Assembly: GCA_017454325.1 (NCBI GenBank)
Contig: JAFTDG010000136.1
Coordinates: forward strand, 1 to 54,562
Reading direction: 5' to 3'
DNA from: Desulfovibrio sp.
GTDB lineage: Bacteria > Desulfobacterota > Desulfovibrionia > Desulfovibrionales > Desulfovibrionaceae
DNA: 54,562 nt
The notes under the pieces were generated by a model, which was not told the DNA's origin, made no database searches, and saw only the letters and a program-made list of their open reading frames with translations. Shown piece by piece: positions 14,945-23,504 of this stretch. The stretch's first letter is position 1; the number at the start of each line of letters is the position of its first letter. The position numbers and the translations under genes are program-made.

Positions 14945-16210
14945 CTAATGTGCAGCCCATGCCCCTTCCACATCAAGACCGGTGAGCCGGCGTCGCAACA
15001 TATCCAACGCATGGCTGGTTGCAAGACGCCGGGTGCGTTCTCTGCCAAGGTAACGTCCCTGAGGCTGTAAAATACGGAGCCATGTATGTGTGCTGTCGCT
15101 CAAAGCTATATACACAAGACCTACTGGTTTTTGCAAAGAGCCCCCACCCGGGCCAGCAATGCCAGTTATGGCCATACCATACGTCGCGCCGCTCTGTTCC
15201 CGTGCCCCCCTGGCCATAGCAGTTGCTGTCACTGAGCTTACAGCGCCATGCGTGTCAAGTATATGTTCCGGCACTCCCAACAGACGTTTTTTTGCCTCAT
15301 TGGCATAGGTCACAAAGCCGTATCCAAATACCTCTGACGCGCCTGGCCTGTCTGTAATGCGTTTTGCCAGCAGCCCCCCAGTACAGGATTCTGCCGTGGA
15401 CAGCGTTTCCCTGCGCTGCAGCAATGCTGTTACAACCACGTCTTCCAGGCTGTCCACATCGACACCGTAAACGACATCTCCAAGCATGGTGCGCACCTGA
15501 GCAACAACGGGTGCAGTCATTGCCTGAGCCGCAGATGCTGTGCTGGCCTTGGCCGTAACACGGACATACATTTCCATGTCGCCGGCATAGGTGGCTACCG
15601 TGGGATTGGCACAGCCTGTAAGCGAAGTAAGTTGCAATGCAGCCACCCCTTCACCAATGCCAAAGGTTTTTACCATGCAGGAATGGATAACCTCGTTATG
15701 CAGCTCCTGCAAAAAAGGAACAGCATAGGTGCGCAGCATTGGCAAAAGTTCCGCCGGCGGACCAGGCAGCAGTAAAATAAAACGTCCCTTCCCTGCAGGA
15801 ACGGCACAACCAGGTGCGGTGCCAACGTCATTGGGAAAGGCGACAGCCCCTTGCGGCAGCATAACCTGCTTGTACTGGTTGGCTGATATAGGACGATCAC
15901 CGAAATATGCACGCAACCGAATCAGACTGTCTGTATGTTCTTCCAATGGCAGACCAAGTACCTGAGCTACGGTTTCCTTGGTCAGATCATCTTCTGTTGG
16001 CCCAAGACCACCAGTGGTGATAACGATCTCTGAACGCCCAAGAGCATCTGCTATGGAAGTTGCCAAACGTCCCCTATTGTCTCCAACAGTGTGCACTTGC
16101 AAAAGATCCAGGCCAAGGGTCGCGAGTTCACGTGCCACATATGCTGCATCAGCATTGATCGTATGGCCAAGCAGCAACTCCGTTCCCACAGAAAGTATTT
16201 CAGCCTGCAT
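14945..16210 (-). CDS. cinA: CinA family protein (NMN amidohydrolase / ADP-ribose pyrophosphatase type)
   Basis: A 421 aa protein of normal CinA length. The N-terminal molybdopterin-binding-like domain (about 1-170) shows AEILSVGTELLLGHTINADAAY and TTGGLGPTEDDLTKE. The C-terminal CinA domain (about 260-415) shows STAESCTGGLLAKRITDRPGASEVF and MAITGIAGPGGG, the nicotinamide-nucleotide amidase signature. It probably recycles NMN and damaged pyridine nucleotides. The start at 16210 is chosen because homologues begin MxAEILSVGTELL. It is downstream of ugd on the same strand, separated by a hairpin. Confidence 0.92.
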   Translation of the reverse strand: MQAEILSVGTELLLGHTINADAAYVARELATLGLDLLQVHTVGDNRGRLATSIADALGRSEIVITTGGLGPTEDDLTKETVAQVLGLPLEEHTDSLIRLRAYFGDRPISANQYKQVMLPQGAVAFPNDVGTAPGCAVPAGKGRFILLLPGPPAELLPMLRTYAVPFLQELHNEVIHSCMVKTFGIGEGVAALQLTSLTGCANPTVATYAGDMEMYVRVTAKASTASAAQAMTAPVVAQVRTMLGDVVYGVDVDSLEDVVVTALLQRRETLSTAESCTGGLLAKRITDRPGASEVFGYGFVTYANEAKKRLLGVPEHILDTHGAVSSVTATAMARGAREQSGATYGMAITGIAGPGGGSLQKPVGLVYIALSDSTHTWLRILQPQGRYLGRERTRRLATSHALDMLRRRLTGLDVEGAWAAH

Positions 16211-16328
16211 AGTTATATCCTCTATAGTGCTCTCTGACTGCTGCAGAGAACAGCGGTAACGGACAGGGAAAAACTTTACATGCACATAAACTTTTTGGCA
16301 CGTTTGTAATGTAAAAAAGGGAAATATG

Positions 16329-16366
16329 GGCAGCAGAGAAAGGCTGAATGCTCTGCCTCTGCTGCC
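16329..16366 (-). terminator. Hairpin downstream of ugd
   Basis: GGCAGCAGAG (16329-16338) and CTCTGCTGCC (16357-16366) form a ten-base stem. On the minus strand it is followed by CATATTTCCC and six T. It may end or attenuate ugd transcription before cinA. Confidence 0.6.
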
Positions 16367-16371
16367 TCTAG

Positions 16372-17712
16372 CTACATGGTATTGTCTCGCCTGCCAATGC
16401 AAAAGTAGGCAAAGCCGCGTTGTGCCATAGCAGTTGGTGAATAAAGATTGCGGCCGTCAAACAGAAGCGGCGCTGTCAGCAGATTTTTGATCCTATCAAA
16501 ATCAGGATTGCGGAATTGATTCCACTCTGTAATCACTAGTAGAGCCTGTGCATCCTTGCAAACAGCATACTGGTCATCAATAATCTCCACCAGCGCATTA
16601 TTTTTGAAAATACGGCGGGCATTGTCAGCTGCCACGGGATCAAAAGCACGTATGCGCATGCCGGCTGCGGTAAGCTCATTGATAATATCAATGGCAGCGG
16701 CCTCGCGCATGTCATCGGTGTTGGCCTTAAAGGCAAGCCCCCATAAAGCCAGAATTTTGTCCTGTACTCCACCCTGTGGAGAAAAATAATCGCGAATGCG
16801 CTGAGCCATATGCCTCTTTTGGCGTGCATTCACATTCTCCACTGCTTGCAACAGCTCCGAATGGGCACCGGATGCCTCGGCGGTGTGAATAAGCGCCTTG
16901 ACGTCTTTGGGAAAGCATGATCCCCCATAGCCGACGCCAGGATAGATAAACTGGTAACCAATACGGGAATCCGAACCAATACCGTTGCGTACATCGCGCA
17001 CGTCTGCCCCTACATGTTCACAAATTCCGGCAATTTCGTTAATGAAGGAAATTTTGGTCGCAAGCATGCAGTTGGCGGCATATTTTGTCATTTCTGCGCT
17101 GCGCACCCCCATGACAATCACTTTGTCGCGCGTACGCGCAAATGGCGCGTACAGCTCACGCATGATTGCTTTTGCCTGTTCGGATTCTGTACCGATCACG
17201 ACTCTGTCCGGCTTCATAAAGTCGGCAATAGCATCGCCCTCTTTTAAAAATTCCGGATTGGACACCACATTGACGGTATAAGATACACCACGCGCAGATA
17301 ATTCCTTGAGGATAAGCGTACGCACTTCATCTGCAGTCCCCACAGGCACGGTTGACTTGTCTACAACCACCAGATCATTTTGCATGTGTCGGCCTATTTC
17401 GGCGGCAACCTGGCGTACATACTGCAAGTCACACGAACCATCCTCCTGAGGAGGCGTTCCCACACAAATGAATGCACAATCAGCCCCGAGGAGACCATCT
17501 TCAAGCCGTGTTGTGAAGGTAAGGCGTCCATCAGTCCGGCTACGGCGAACCATGGGTTCAAGCCCTGGTTCAAAAATGTGCACATGACCGGCGTTCAGCT
17601 TGTCCACAATCGTTGGGTTAACGTCAACACACGTCACACTGTTACCCATTTCTGCAAAACAGGCTGCACTAACAAGGCCTACATATCCGGTTCCAATGAT
17701 GCACAGTTTCAT
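16372..17712 (-). CDS. ugd: UDP-glucose 6-dehydrogenase
   Basis: Oxidises UDP-glucose to UDP-glucuronate with 2 NAD, providing a precursor for surface polysaccharides. At 446 aa it is of family length. The N-terminal Rossmann motif is MKLCIIGTGYVGLVSAACFAEMG, the catalytic Cys is in GVGYGGSCFPKDVKAL, and the C-terminal NAD/UDP-binding part contains LWGLAFKANTDDMREA. The start at 17712 is fixed by the Rossmann strand. It is divergent from acpS. Confidence 0.95.
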   Translation of the reverse strand: MKLCIIGTGYVGLVSAACFAEMGNSVTCVDVNPTIVDKLNAGHVHIFEPGLEPMVRRSRTDGRLTFTTRLEDGLLGADCAFICVGTPPQEDGSCDLQYVRQVAAEIGRHMQNDLVVVDKSTVPVGTADEVRTLILKELSARGVSYTVNVVSNPEFLKEGDAIADFMKPDRVVIGTESEQAKAIMRELYAPFARTRDKVIVMGVRSAEMTKYAANCMLATKISFINEIAGICEHVGADVRDVRNGIGSDSRIGYQFIYPGVGYGGSCFPKDVKALIHTAEASGAHSELLQAVENVNARQKRHMAQRIRDYFSPQGGVQDKILALWGLAFKANTDDMREAAAIDIINELTAAGMRIRAFDPVAADNARRIFKNNALVEIIDDQYAVCKDAQALLVITEWNQFRNPDFDRIKNLLTAPLLFDGRNLYSPTAMAQRGFAYFCIGRRDNTM

Positions 17713-17842
17713 AGCAAATTCTCCGTAACGCCCGTCATCACCTTGACGCAGCAAGGTCGAATGGAGCAATATGTAAAATATTGTTGGATGTTATGCTATT
17801 TTTTTTTCAGGGGCAACCTACTGACCTCCTCCACAATGCAGC

Positions 17843-18214
17843 ATGATCATTGGCCTTGGTACGGATATTACGGAACTAGCGCGAATAAGCACTGCCTACG
17901 AGCGGTTCCGGGAGCATTTCTTGCGCAGAATACTCACAGACCGGGAGCGCACTCTATTACCTGCAAATCCTACAGCGTATATCGCCGGTCGCTTTGCGGC
18001 CAAAGAGGCTGCCGTAAAAGCACTAGGCACAGGATTTAGCATGGGTATCGCGTTCACACATATTGAAGTTCTCCGTACCCCGCAAGGGCAGCCACTGTTG
18101 CATCTGCTGGGGCCAGCCCGAACACGGGCGGATATGCTTGGCGTACGTACAAGCCATGTATCCATAAGTCATGGCCGCGATACGGCTGTGGCAGTTGTTA
18201 TACTGGAGGCTTAG
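17843..18214 (+). CDS. acpS: Holo-[acyl-carrier-protein] synthase
   Basis: Transfers the 4'-phosphopantetheine group of CoA to acyl carrier protein. At 123 aa it is a standard trimeric AcpS. It has GLGTDITELARI at the start, RFAAKEAAVKALGTG (Mg-binding Glu) in the middle and VSISHGRDTAVAVVILE at the end. It is first in a tight operon: the next gene starts three bases later and has its GGAGG ribosome-binding site over the acpS stop. Confidence 0.93.
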   Translation: MIIGLGTDITELARISTAYERFREHFLRRILTDRERTLLPANPTAYIAGRFAAKEAAVKALGTGFSMGIAFTHIEVLRTPQGQPLLHLLGPARTRADMLGVRTSHVSISHGRDTAVAVVILEA

Positions 18215-18217
18215 TCA

Positions 18218-19840
18218 ATGCTTGATTCTCTTGCACGCTATTTTCCTCCCCTCCCTCTGCCCAGGGAAATGCACTTCTGGGATGCACAGGCCATAAGCCT
18301 CGGCCTTCCAGAGGAAATATTGATGGAAAACGCCGCGCACGCTGCTCTTGACGTTCTAAAAACATACTGCCCACATCTAACAGGACAGAATATCCTGCTT
18401 CTTATGGGGGGAGGGAATAACGGCGGCGATGCCGCCTGCCTTGCACGACTTCTGCTTGATGCGGGAGCAAGGCCGCAGGTACTACATACCCGCCCCCTAA
18501 GCCAGTACAAAGGGGCTTCGGGAAAACATGTACGCATAGCCCGTAGCTGTGGAGTCCCCTTTCAACGCCATACAGCCGATCTGAATAAATTCCAGCCAGA
18601 CATTCTTATTGATGGTCTGCTTGGAACGGGTTTTCACGATGTACTTCGTCCCGATATGCTGCAACTGATTCGTGCCGTGAATGCCCTTAATGTTCCCTTG
18701 GTGCTGGCACTGGACATTCCTTCAGGGCTGCATGGCATATCCGGAAGACCCATGCCAGAGGCTATTCAGGCTACGGCCACCGTAACCTTTCAGGCCGCTA
18801 AACCAGGTCTGCTGATGCCTACTGCGACTTCCTGGACAGGCCACATTCACATACGCGATATTGGCATTCCAGCCCGAACACGCTCTGAGGCCCCATGTTC
18901 TCTCTATCTTGCTGATGGACACTGCCTTTATCCACTAACACAGTGCAAGCCTCAGGCCTTTAAGAATTTGTACGGCCATGTTCTCGTTGTGGGTGGCGTT
19001 TCCGGGTTTGGCGGTGCAGCTCATTTGGCAGCACGTGCTGCCATACGTTCCGGCACGGGCCTTGTCACCGCTGCTGCACCTGCCTCGGGCCTGCCTGATA
19101 TCAAAAATGGCTGGGCCGAAATCATGACCCTTGCCTTACCATCAGATCTCGGGAACAAGTGGCCAAAGATTCTGCCTAGGGAATTCATCACACGCGTACA
19201 ACGATGTACATCACTTGTAGTGGGGCCTGGCATGGGACGTGGGGAAGATGCCCTCATATTTCTTACCGCTCTGCTGGATCTGCCACATCGTCCCCCCACA
19301 GTTTTTGATGCAGATGCCCTCATGCTCCTTGCACAATCTCCCAGCCTGCTTGAGCGCATTACGGTGAAAGATGTACTGACCCCCCACCCAGGTGAAGCGG
19401 CGGCCCTTCTTGACTGCCGCGCCTCTGATGTTCAACTGGAACGTCTGGAGACGCTGCAACGATTATGCGCACGCATCCCAGGGGTTATTGTGCTCAAAGG
19501 TGCCGGAACGCTCGTGGGACAGAAGCAGGGGCCTGTGCTGCTATGCCCCTATGACATACCGCAGCTTTCTATTGCCGGAGCAGGAGATGTGCTGGCAGGT
19601 TGCCTTGGTGGCCTGCTTGCCCGCTGCACCATGACTGAACCGGTAGATGCCACTCCGTATGCTTTCCTGCGCTATGCGGGGCAAGCAGTTGCTCTGCACG
19701 CGCTTGCGGGGAAACATCTGGGCACACAATGGCCCTTGCGAGGGAATACACCTTCAGAACTTGCGGATAGCCTGCCTGTGGCATTAGCCGCCTCTGCGTT
19801 GCAACTACCAACTGAAGACACATTGCCATGGCCCCGATAA
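18218..19840 (+). CDS. nnr: Bifunctional NAD(P)H-hydrate epimerase / ADP-dependent dehydratase
   Basis: Repairs hydrated NADH and NADPH. The N-terminal YjeF epimerase domain (about 15-220) contains MENAAHAAL, LLMGGGNNGGDAACLARLL and DIPSGLHG. The C-terminal ribokinase-like dehydratase domain (about 240-520) contains GHVLVVGG, VVGPGMGR, DVLTPHPGEAAALL and SIAGAGDVLAGCLGGLLAR. At 540 aa it is slightly longer than average. It overlaps tsaE by 13 bases, a common gene pair. Confidence 0.93.
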   Translation: MLDSLARYFPPLPLPREMHFWDAQAISLGLPEEILMENAAHAALDVLKTYCPHLTGQNILLLMGGGNNGGDAACLARLLLDAGARPQVLHTRPLSQYKGASGKHVRIARSCGVPFQRHTADLNKFQPDILIDGLLGTGFHDVLRPDMLQLIRAVNALNVPLVLALDIPSGLHGISGRPMPEAIQATATVTFQAAKPGLLMPTATSWTGHIHIRDIGIPARTRSEAPCSLYLADGHCLYPLTQCKPQAFKNLYGHVLVVGGVSGFGGAAHLAARAAIRSGTGLVTAAAPASGLPDIKNGWAEIMTLALPSDLGNKWPKILPREFITRVQRCTSLVVGPGMGRGEDALIFLTALLDLPHRPPTVFDADALMLLAQSPSLLERITVKDVLTPHPGEAAALLDCRASDVQLERLETLQRLCARIPGVIVLKGAGTLVGQKQGPVLLCPYDIPQLSIAGAGDVLAGCLGGLLARCTMTEPVDATPYAFLRYAGQAVALHALAGKHLGTQWPLRGNTPSELADSLPVALAASALQLPTEDTLPWPR

Positions 19841-20310
19841 TACTGCCTGATATAGCAGCTACGCAACGCTTTGGGACTCTGCTTGCACATTGTATAACAC
19901 TTTGCGGACCAACTGCTCTGTTTCTGCACGGCCAGCTTGGCAGTGGCAAAACGGCACTGACGCGATCAATGGTAGAGGCTCTTCCGGGTGGCAACACAGC
20001 CGAACCGGCAAGCCCTAGCTTTACCCTGTGTAATCGTTATCCCACCAGGCCTGAGGTATTGCACTGTGATCTCTACCGCTGCCAAGCCAATATCCCCGAT
20101 GAACTCCTTGACGCGCTTGATGACATACGCATGCTAGTTGTTATAGAGTGGGGAGAATATCTGCCTACCTCAGAGTTGCCGCAAGATTATCTGGACATTA
20201 CCCTTCAAGCATGCGAAAAAAAACGACTGCTGACCTTACAGGCCTGCGGCCCCGTGGCAACGGTCTTGCAGAATATGCTTCTTAACATGTGGTCCGAAAA
20301 AAACGCTTAG
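19828..20310 (+). CDS. tsaE: tRNA threonylcarbamoyladenosine biosynthesis ATPase TsaE
   Basis: ATPase partner of TsaB/TsaD in making t6A on ANN-decoding tRNAs. At 160 aa it shows Walker A LHGQLGSGKTALTR, switch region SPSFTLCNRYP, the Walker B-like LHCDLYR and VVIEWGEYLP. It overlaps the nnr gene, so translation is coupled. Its stop codon lies within the loop of the terminator at 20298-20319. Confidence 0.92.
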   Translation: MAPIILPDIAATQRFGTLLAHCITLCGPTALFLHGQLGSGKTALTRSMVEALPGGNTAEPASPSFTLCNRYPTRPEVLHCDLYRCQANIPDELLDALDDIRMLVVIEWGEYLPTSELPQDYLDITLQACEKKRLLTLQACGPVATVLQNMLLNMWSEKNA

Positions 20311-20319
20311 GCGTTTTTT
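20298..20319 (+). terminator. Compact terminator overlapping the tsaE stop codon
   Basis: AAAAAACGC (20298-20306) and GCGTTTTTT (20311-20319) are perfect complements around a TTAG loop, and that TAG is the tsaE stop codon. The last coding residues Lys-Asn-Ala are thus part of the terminator. Confidence 0.75.
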
Positions 20320-20350
20320 CTCTGGCAACAACCACAAAAGACTTGCTCAT

Positions 20351-21586
20351 ATGGAAACAAGCATGAAGATCCTCGTACAAAAGTTTGGCGGCACCTCTGT
20401 GGCAGGACTGGATTGCATGAAAAGGGTGCGTGAAAAAGTACAGTCTGCCATGGCTGACGGGTATAAAGTCATTGCCGTGCTCTCTGCAAGAGCCGGAGAT
20501 ACCAACAAGCTCGTTGCACTTGCCAATGAATGGTCCCCAAGCCCTGACCCCATGGAAACTGATACACTTCTTTCTACAGGTGAACAGGTTTCTATAAGCC
20601 TTTTCACCATGCTGCTCAAAGATGCAGGCATCAACGCCCGGTCACTGCTGGGCTGGCAGATTCCCATAACCACAGACAGCGACTTCGGGCGCGCGCGCAT
20701 TCGTGCTATCAACAGCGATGCTCTATATACATTTCTCAATGAGTATGACGTCCTTGTTGTTGCCGGTTTTCAAGGCTGCACAGAGGACGGTCGCATAACA
20801 ACCCTGGGACGGGGAGGCTCTGACACCTCCGCTGTTGCGCTGGCAGCGGCACTCGGATCCGCAGAGTGCCATATCTACACAGACGTGGACGGTGTATATA
20901 CTACAGATCCCAACATCTGTTCCACTGCCAGAAAAATGGATCGGGTTGCCTACGAAGAAATGCTTGAGATGGCGAGCATGGGGGCGAAAGTGCTGCACAT
21001 TCGTTCCGTTGAATTTGCCAAAAAATATAAAGTACCAGTACGCGTGCGCTCAACATTCAGTGATGATCCCGGCACGCTTGTCACTCAGGAGGACTCCACC
21101 ATGGAAGCCGTACTTGTTTCAGGCATCGCATACGACAGAGATCAGGCCCGCGTGACCCTTCGCGACCTACCGGACGTGCCCGGCACAGCAGCAGCCGTCT
21201 TCGGACCACTATCTGAAAAGGGTATTCTGGTGGATATGATTGTCCAAAATACCAGTCAGGACGGCCATACAGACATAACCTTCACCATATCGCGCAAAGA
21301 TTTGCAGCAAACACTAAAGATTATGGATGAAGTGATGCACAAAACCGGTGCTTCAGAAGTGCTGCACGATGTCAGCGTTGCCAAGGTCTCTGCCATCGGA
21401 GTAGGCATGCGCAACCACTCTGGAGTGGCTGCGCGTGCATTTGCAGCCCTGACGCAGGAAGGTATCAATATTTTGATGATAAGCACTTCTGAAATAAAGA
21501 TTACCCTTCTTATTCAGGAAAAATATTTGGAACTTGCAGTGCGAATCCTGCACGATACCTTTGGTCTGGACTGGGATCTTGGCTGA
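20351..21586 (+). CDS. lysC: Aspartate kinase
   Basis: First enzyme of the aspartate pathway to Lys, Thr and Met. It has 411 aa, the length of the single-function, ACT-regulated type. The N-terminal kinase has ILVQKFGGTSVAGLD and TLGRGGSDTSAVALAAAL, and the C-terminal part holds two ACT domains (about 265-405, including GVAARAFAALTQEGINILMISTSEIKI). Lysine and/or threonine feedback is therefore expected. The start could also be the Met at 20363 (MKILVQ), where homologues usually begin and where GGAAA stands upstream. Confidence 0.94.
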   Translation: METSMKILVQKFGGTSVAGLDCMKRVREKVQSAMADGYKVIAVLSARAGDTNKLVALANEWSPSPDPMETDTLLSTGEQVSISLFTMLLKDAGINARSLLGWQIPITTDSDFGRARIRAINSDALYTFLNEYDVLVVAGFQGCTEDGRITTLGRGGSDTSAVALAAALGSAECHIYTDVDGVYTTDPNICSTARKMDRVAYEEMLEMASMGAKVLHIRSVEFAKKYKVPVRVRSTFSDDPGTLVTQEDSTMEAVLVSGIAYDRDQARVTLRDLPDVPGTAAAVFGPLSEKGILVDMIVQNTSQDGHTDITFTISRKDLQQTLKIMDEVMHKTGASEVLHDVSVAKVSAIGVGMRNHSGVAARAFAALTQEGINILMISTSEIKITLLIQEKYLELAVRILHDTFGLDWDLG

Positions 21587-22532
21587 CATACCACTGCCGC
21601 TGCTGTCACCGGTATGCGCGGAGGAGAGTGGCCAGAAACTTCTACAGTTTCTGCAACGCCGTCTTGCCCTTCCATCCCCCCTGCTGCACCGCTGGATACG
21701 TACAGGTCAGGTACGGCGCAATGGCGCCCGGTGCAAGCCTTTTGAACGAATTGCAGCAGGGGATTTGATTCGTTTACCGCCTTTTGCCAATAGAATGGCT
21801 GGAATACAGCCTTCGAACCGCAAGGAGCAGCATACAGAATTATATCTCCCCTTGCCTCCCAAGATAGGAGAAGATGGAGATTTATGGGCATTTAACAAGC
21901 CTTCTGGTTTGCCAGTGCACCCTGGAACAGGGCATGGTGACAGTCTGTGGACACGATTGACAACCCACTTCCAGAATGCTCCATTCTGTCCGACGCCGGT
22001 ACACAGACTGGACAAAGATACGTCTGGTGTACTCTTAACGGCGTTTTCTTATGAAGCCTTGGCCGCAGCGCAAAATGCCATACGCCGTGGCACAATTGTC
22101 AAAGAATATGTGGCTTGGGTGTCTGGACGCTGGCCGTTTACCGAACCGCTTCGGTTAGAGCATACACTATGCAAGAAACGCGTTGGCGGGTATGAAAAAA
22201 TACACGTTAATGCTGCCGTCACAAGTGGACGGCAAGCACACTGTGTGGTGTGCCCTCTAGATGTCTGCACACAGGAAAGCCTCGTTTTAGTACGTCTTCT
22301 GACAGGACGAACACACCAGATACGTGTTCAGCTGGCAGCTCAGGGACATGCAGTTATAGGTGATGCCAAGTACGGGCATAGGATGTCTGACGCATGCAGA
22401 CATGATGATGGACTTCTCTTGCACGCCCTGCGTGTCACATTGCCAAGTGGACGCACCTTCTCCTGTCTGCCACCATGGAAAGGCAAATATGCGCTTAAGG
22501 AGCTGCCGGAAATGAGTGCAGACTATACCTGA
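21579..22532 (+). CDS. RluA-family 23S rRNA/tRNA pseudouridine synthase
   Basis: Isomerises specific uridines in structured RNA. The N-terminal S4 domain (about 15-70, SPLLHRWIRTGQVRRNGARC) is followed by the RluA catalytic domain with the catalytic Asp in PVHRLDKDTSGVLLTAF and the later signature VRLLTGRTHQIRVQLAAQGHAVIGD. No ATG is available before the S4 domain. The proposed start is TTG at 21579, overlapping the lysC stop by 8 bases. TTG at 21534 and 21561 are also in frame. Overlap suggests translational coupling to lysC. The exact RNA target (RluC or RluD class) cannot be told. Confidence 0.88.
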   Translation: MADIPLPLLSPVCAEESGQKLLQFLQRRLALPSPLLHRWIRTGQVRRNGARCKPFERIAAGDLIRLPPFANRMAGIQPSNRKEQHTELYLPLPPKIGEDGDLWAFNKPSGLPVHPGTGHGDSLWTRLTTHFQNAPFCPTPVHRLDKDTSGVLLTAFSYEALAAAQNAIRRGTIVKEYVAWVSGRWPFTEPLRLEHTLCKKRVGGYEKIHVNAAVTSGRQAHCVVCPLDVCTQESLVLVRLLTGRTHQIRVQLAAQGHAVIGDAKYGHRMSDACRHDDGLLLHALRVTLPSGRTFSCLPPWKGKYALKELPEMSADYT

Positions 22533-22599
22533 CAACCACCCTACCCATTAGAAGGGAAAATGTCGTTTGCGTAGAAATCGCTTGCTGCATTAATACCTA

Positions 22600-23343
22600 T
22601 CAATACCTGGTAATGGGTTCATAGCGCGAAACTGTACCGAGAAAACGCTGATCCATATACCTCCACCGAACATTGCTGGCATACCCGCGCAATATGCCAT
22701 CCCGATTCGCGGGAACAGGTCCAACGACAAACGCTTCACGGGCACGGTTTTCAAAGGCGCGCAGCCAGTCTGTCTGCCCGATGACAAGATGGGGTGTATT
22801 GGCCAGATGTTCAGGCAAGGGCTCGCGATATTCCATAACGAGCTTGCTCTCGTTAAAATTACAGCGTGCTGCAAAGCCACGGGCAACCCAGCGCGCAGGC
22901 TCCCCATTTTCAGGCACACCTGCAAGCATAGCAAAAGGATCACGCGCACTCTCCACAATATAGGTACACGCCTGAAAACCGACATCTCCGAACACCTCAA
23001 CGCCAGGATCAACACTAAATGGCCGGCTGCCATCGGCATCCCAGTACCATCCAGGGAGCAGATCGGCATGTGCGATAATGGCCATGGGCGCATCTTGCTT
23101 GCCACTGCCGTATGCCGCCAACCATACCCTGATAGGCACTCCCTCAAGTCCTCCAGACCATGCCAGGCCACAGCTGCCCTCCCCGCCTGTTAGCAATGGT
23201 AACGTAGTGGCCCGCATAGCAATGGCAGGTCTGGCAGTAGATACATAGGATATCCCCAACATACCCCGTTGCGTTGCTGCAACGCACGCTGTCAACAGAA
23301 AAGCAGACAACGTCACGCATACAATAAGCAATCTTTTGTTCAT
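22600..23343 (-). CDS. Lipoprotein, DUF4851-like
   Basis: A 247 aa protein with a lipoprotein signal (MNKRLLIVCVTLSAFLLTAC, lipidated Cys20). The mature part has GYASNVRWRYMDQRFLGTVSRY at its end and a conserved-looking WLAAYGSGKQDAPMAIIAHADLLPGWYWD segment. I associate this architecture with a Desulfovibrio lipoprotein family (DUF4851); the family number is from memory. Function is unknown. It is downstream of the large TPR gene on the same strand, 161 bases away, and convergent with the pseudouridine synthase gene. Confidence 0.7.
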   Translation of the reverse strand: MNKRLLIVCVTLSAFLLTACVAATQRGMLGISYVSTARPAIAMRATTLPLLTGGEGSCGLAWSGGLEGVPIRVWLAAYGSGKQDAPMAIIAHADLLPGWYWDADGSRPFSVDPGVEVFGDVGFQACTYIVESARDPFAMLAGVPENGEPARWVARGFAARCNFNESKLVMEYREPLPEHLANTPHLVIGQTDWLRAFENRAREAFVVGPVPANRDGILRGYASNVRWRYMDQRFLGTVSRYEPITRY

Positions 23344-23504
23344 AAATTCTATCCTCGCAATGCAACACAACCGCGATTTCCGCAAGTGTTCTATGATAGG
23401 TCGTGGTTATGCATACAAAACAGCCTAAAACAAGCGCACTAGGTTTTCAAGAACACACATGCATGCAACGTAAGACAGGTCTGCAAAAGAACCCACCGTG
23501 TTAC

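Noticed and set aside
22590..23171. Alternative minus-strand 193-codon frame overlapping the lipoprotein gene
   Set aside because: The overlapping frame with the lipobox at 23343 is the real gene; this one has no signal or domain.
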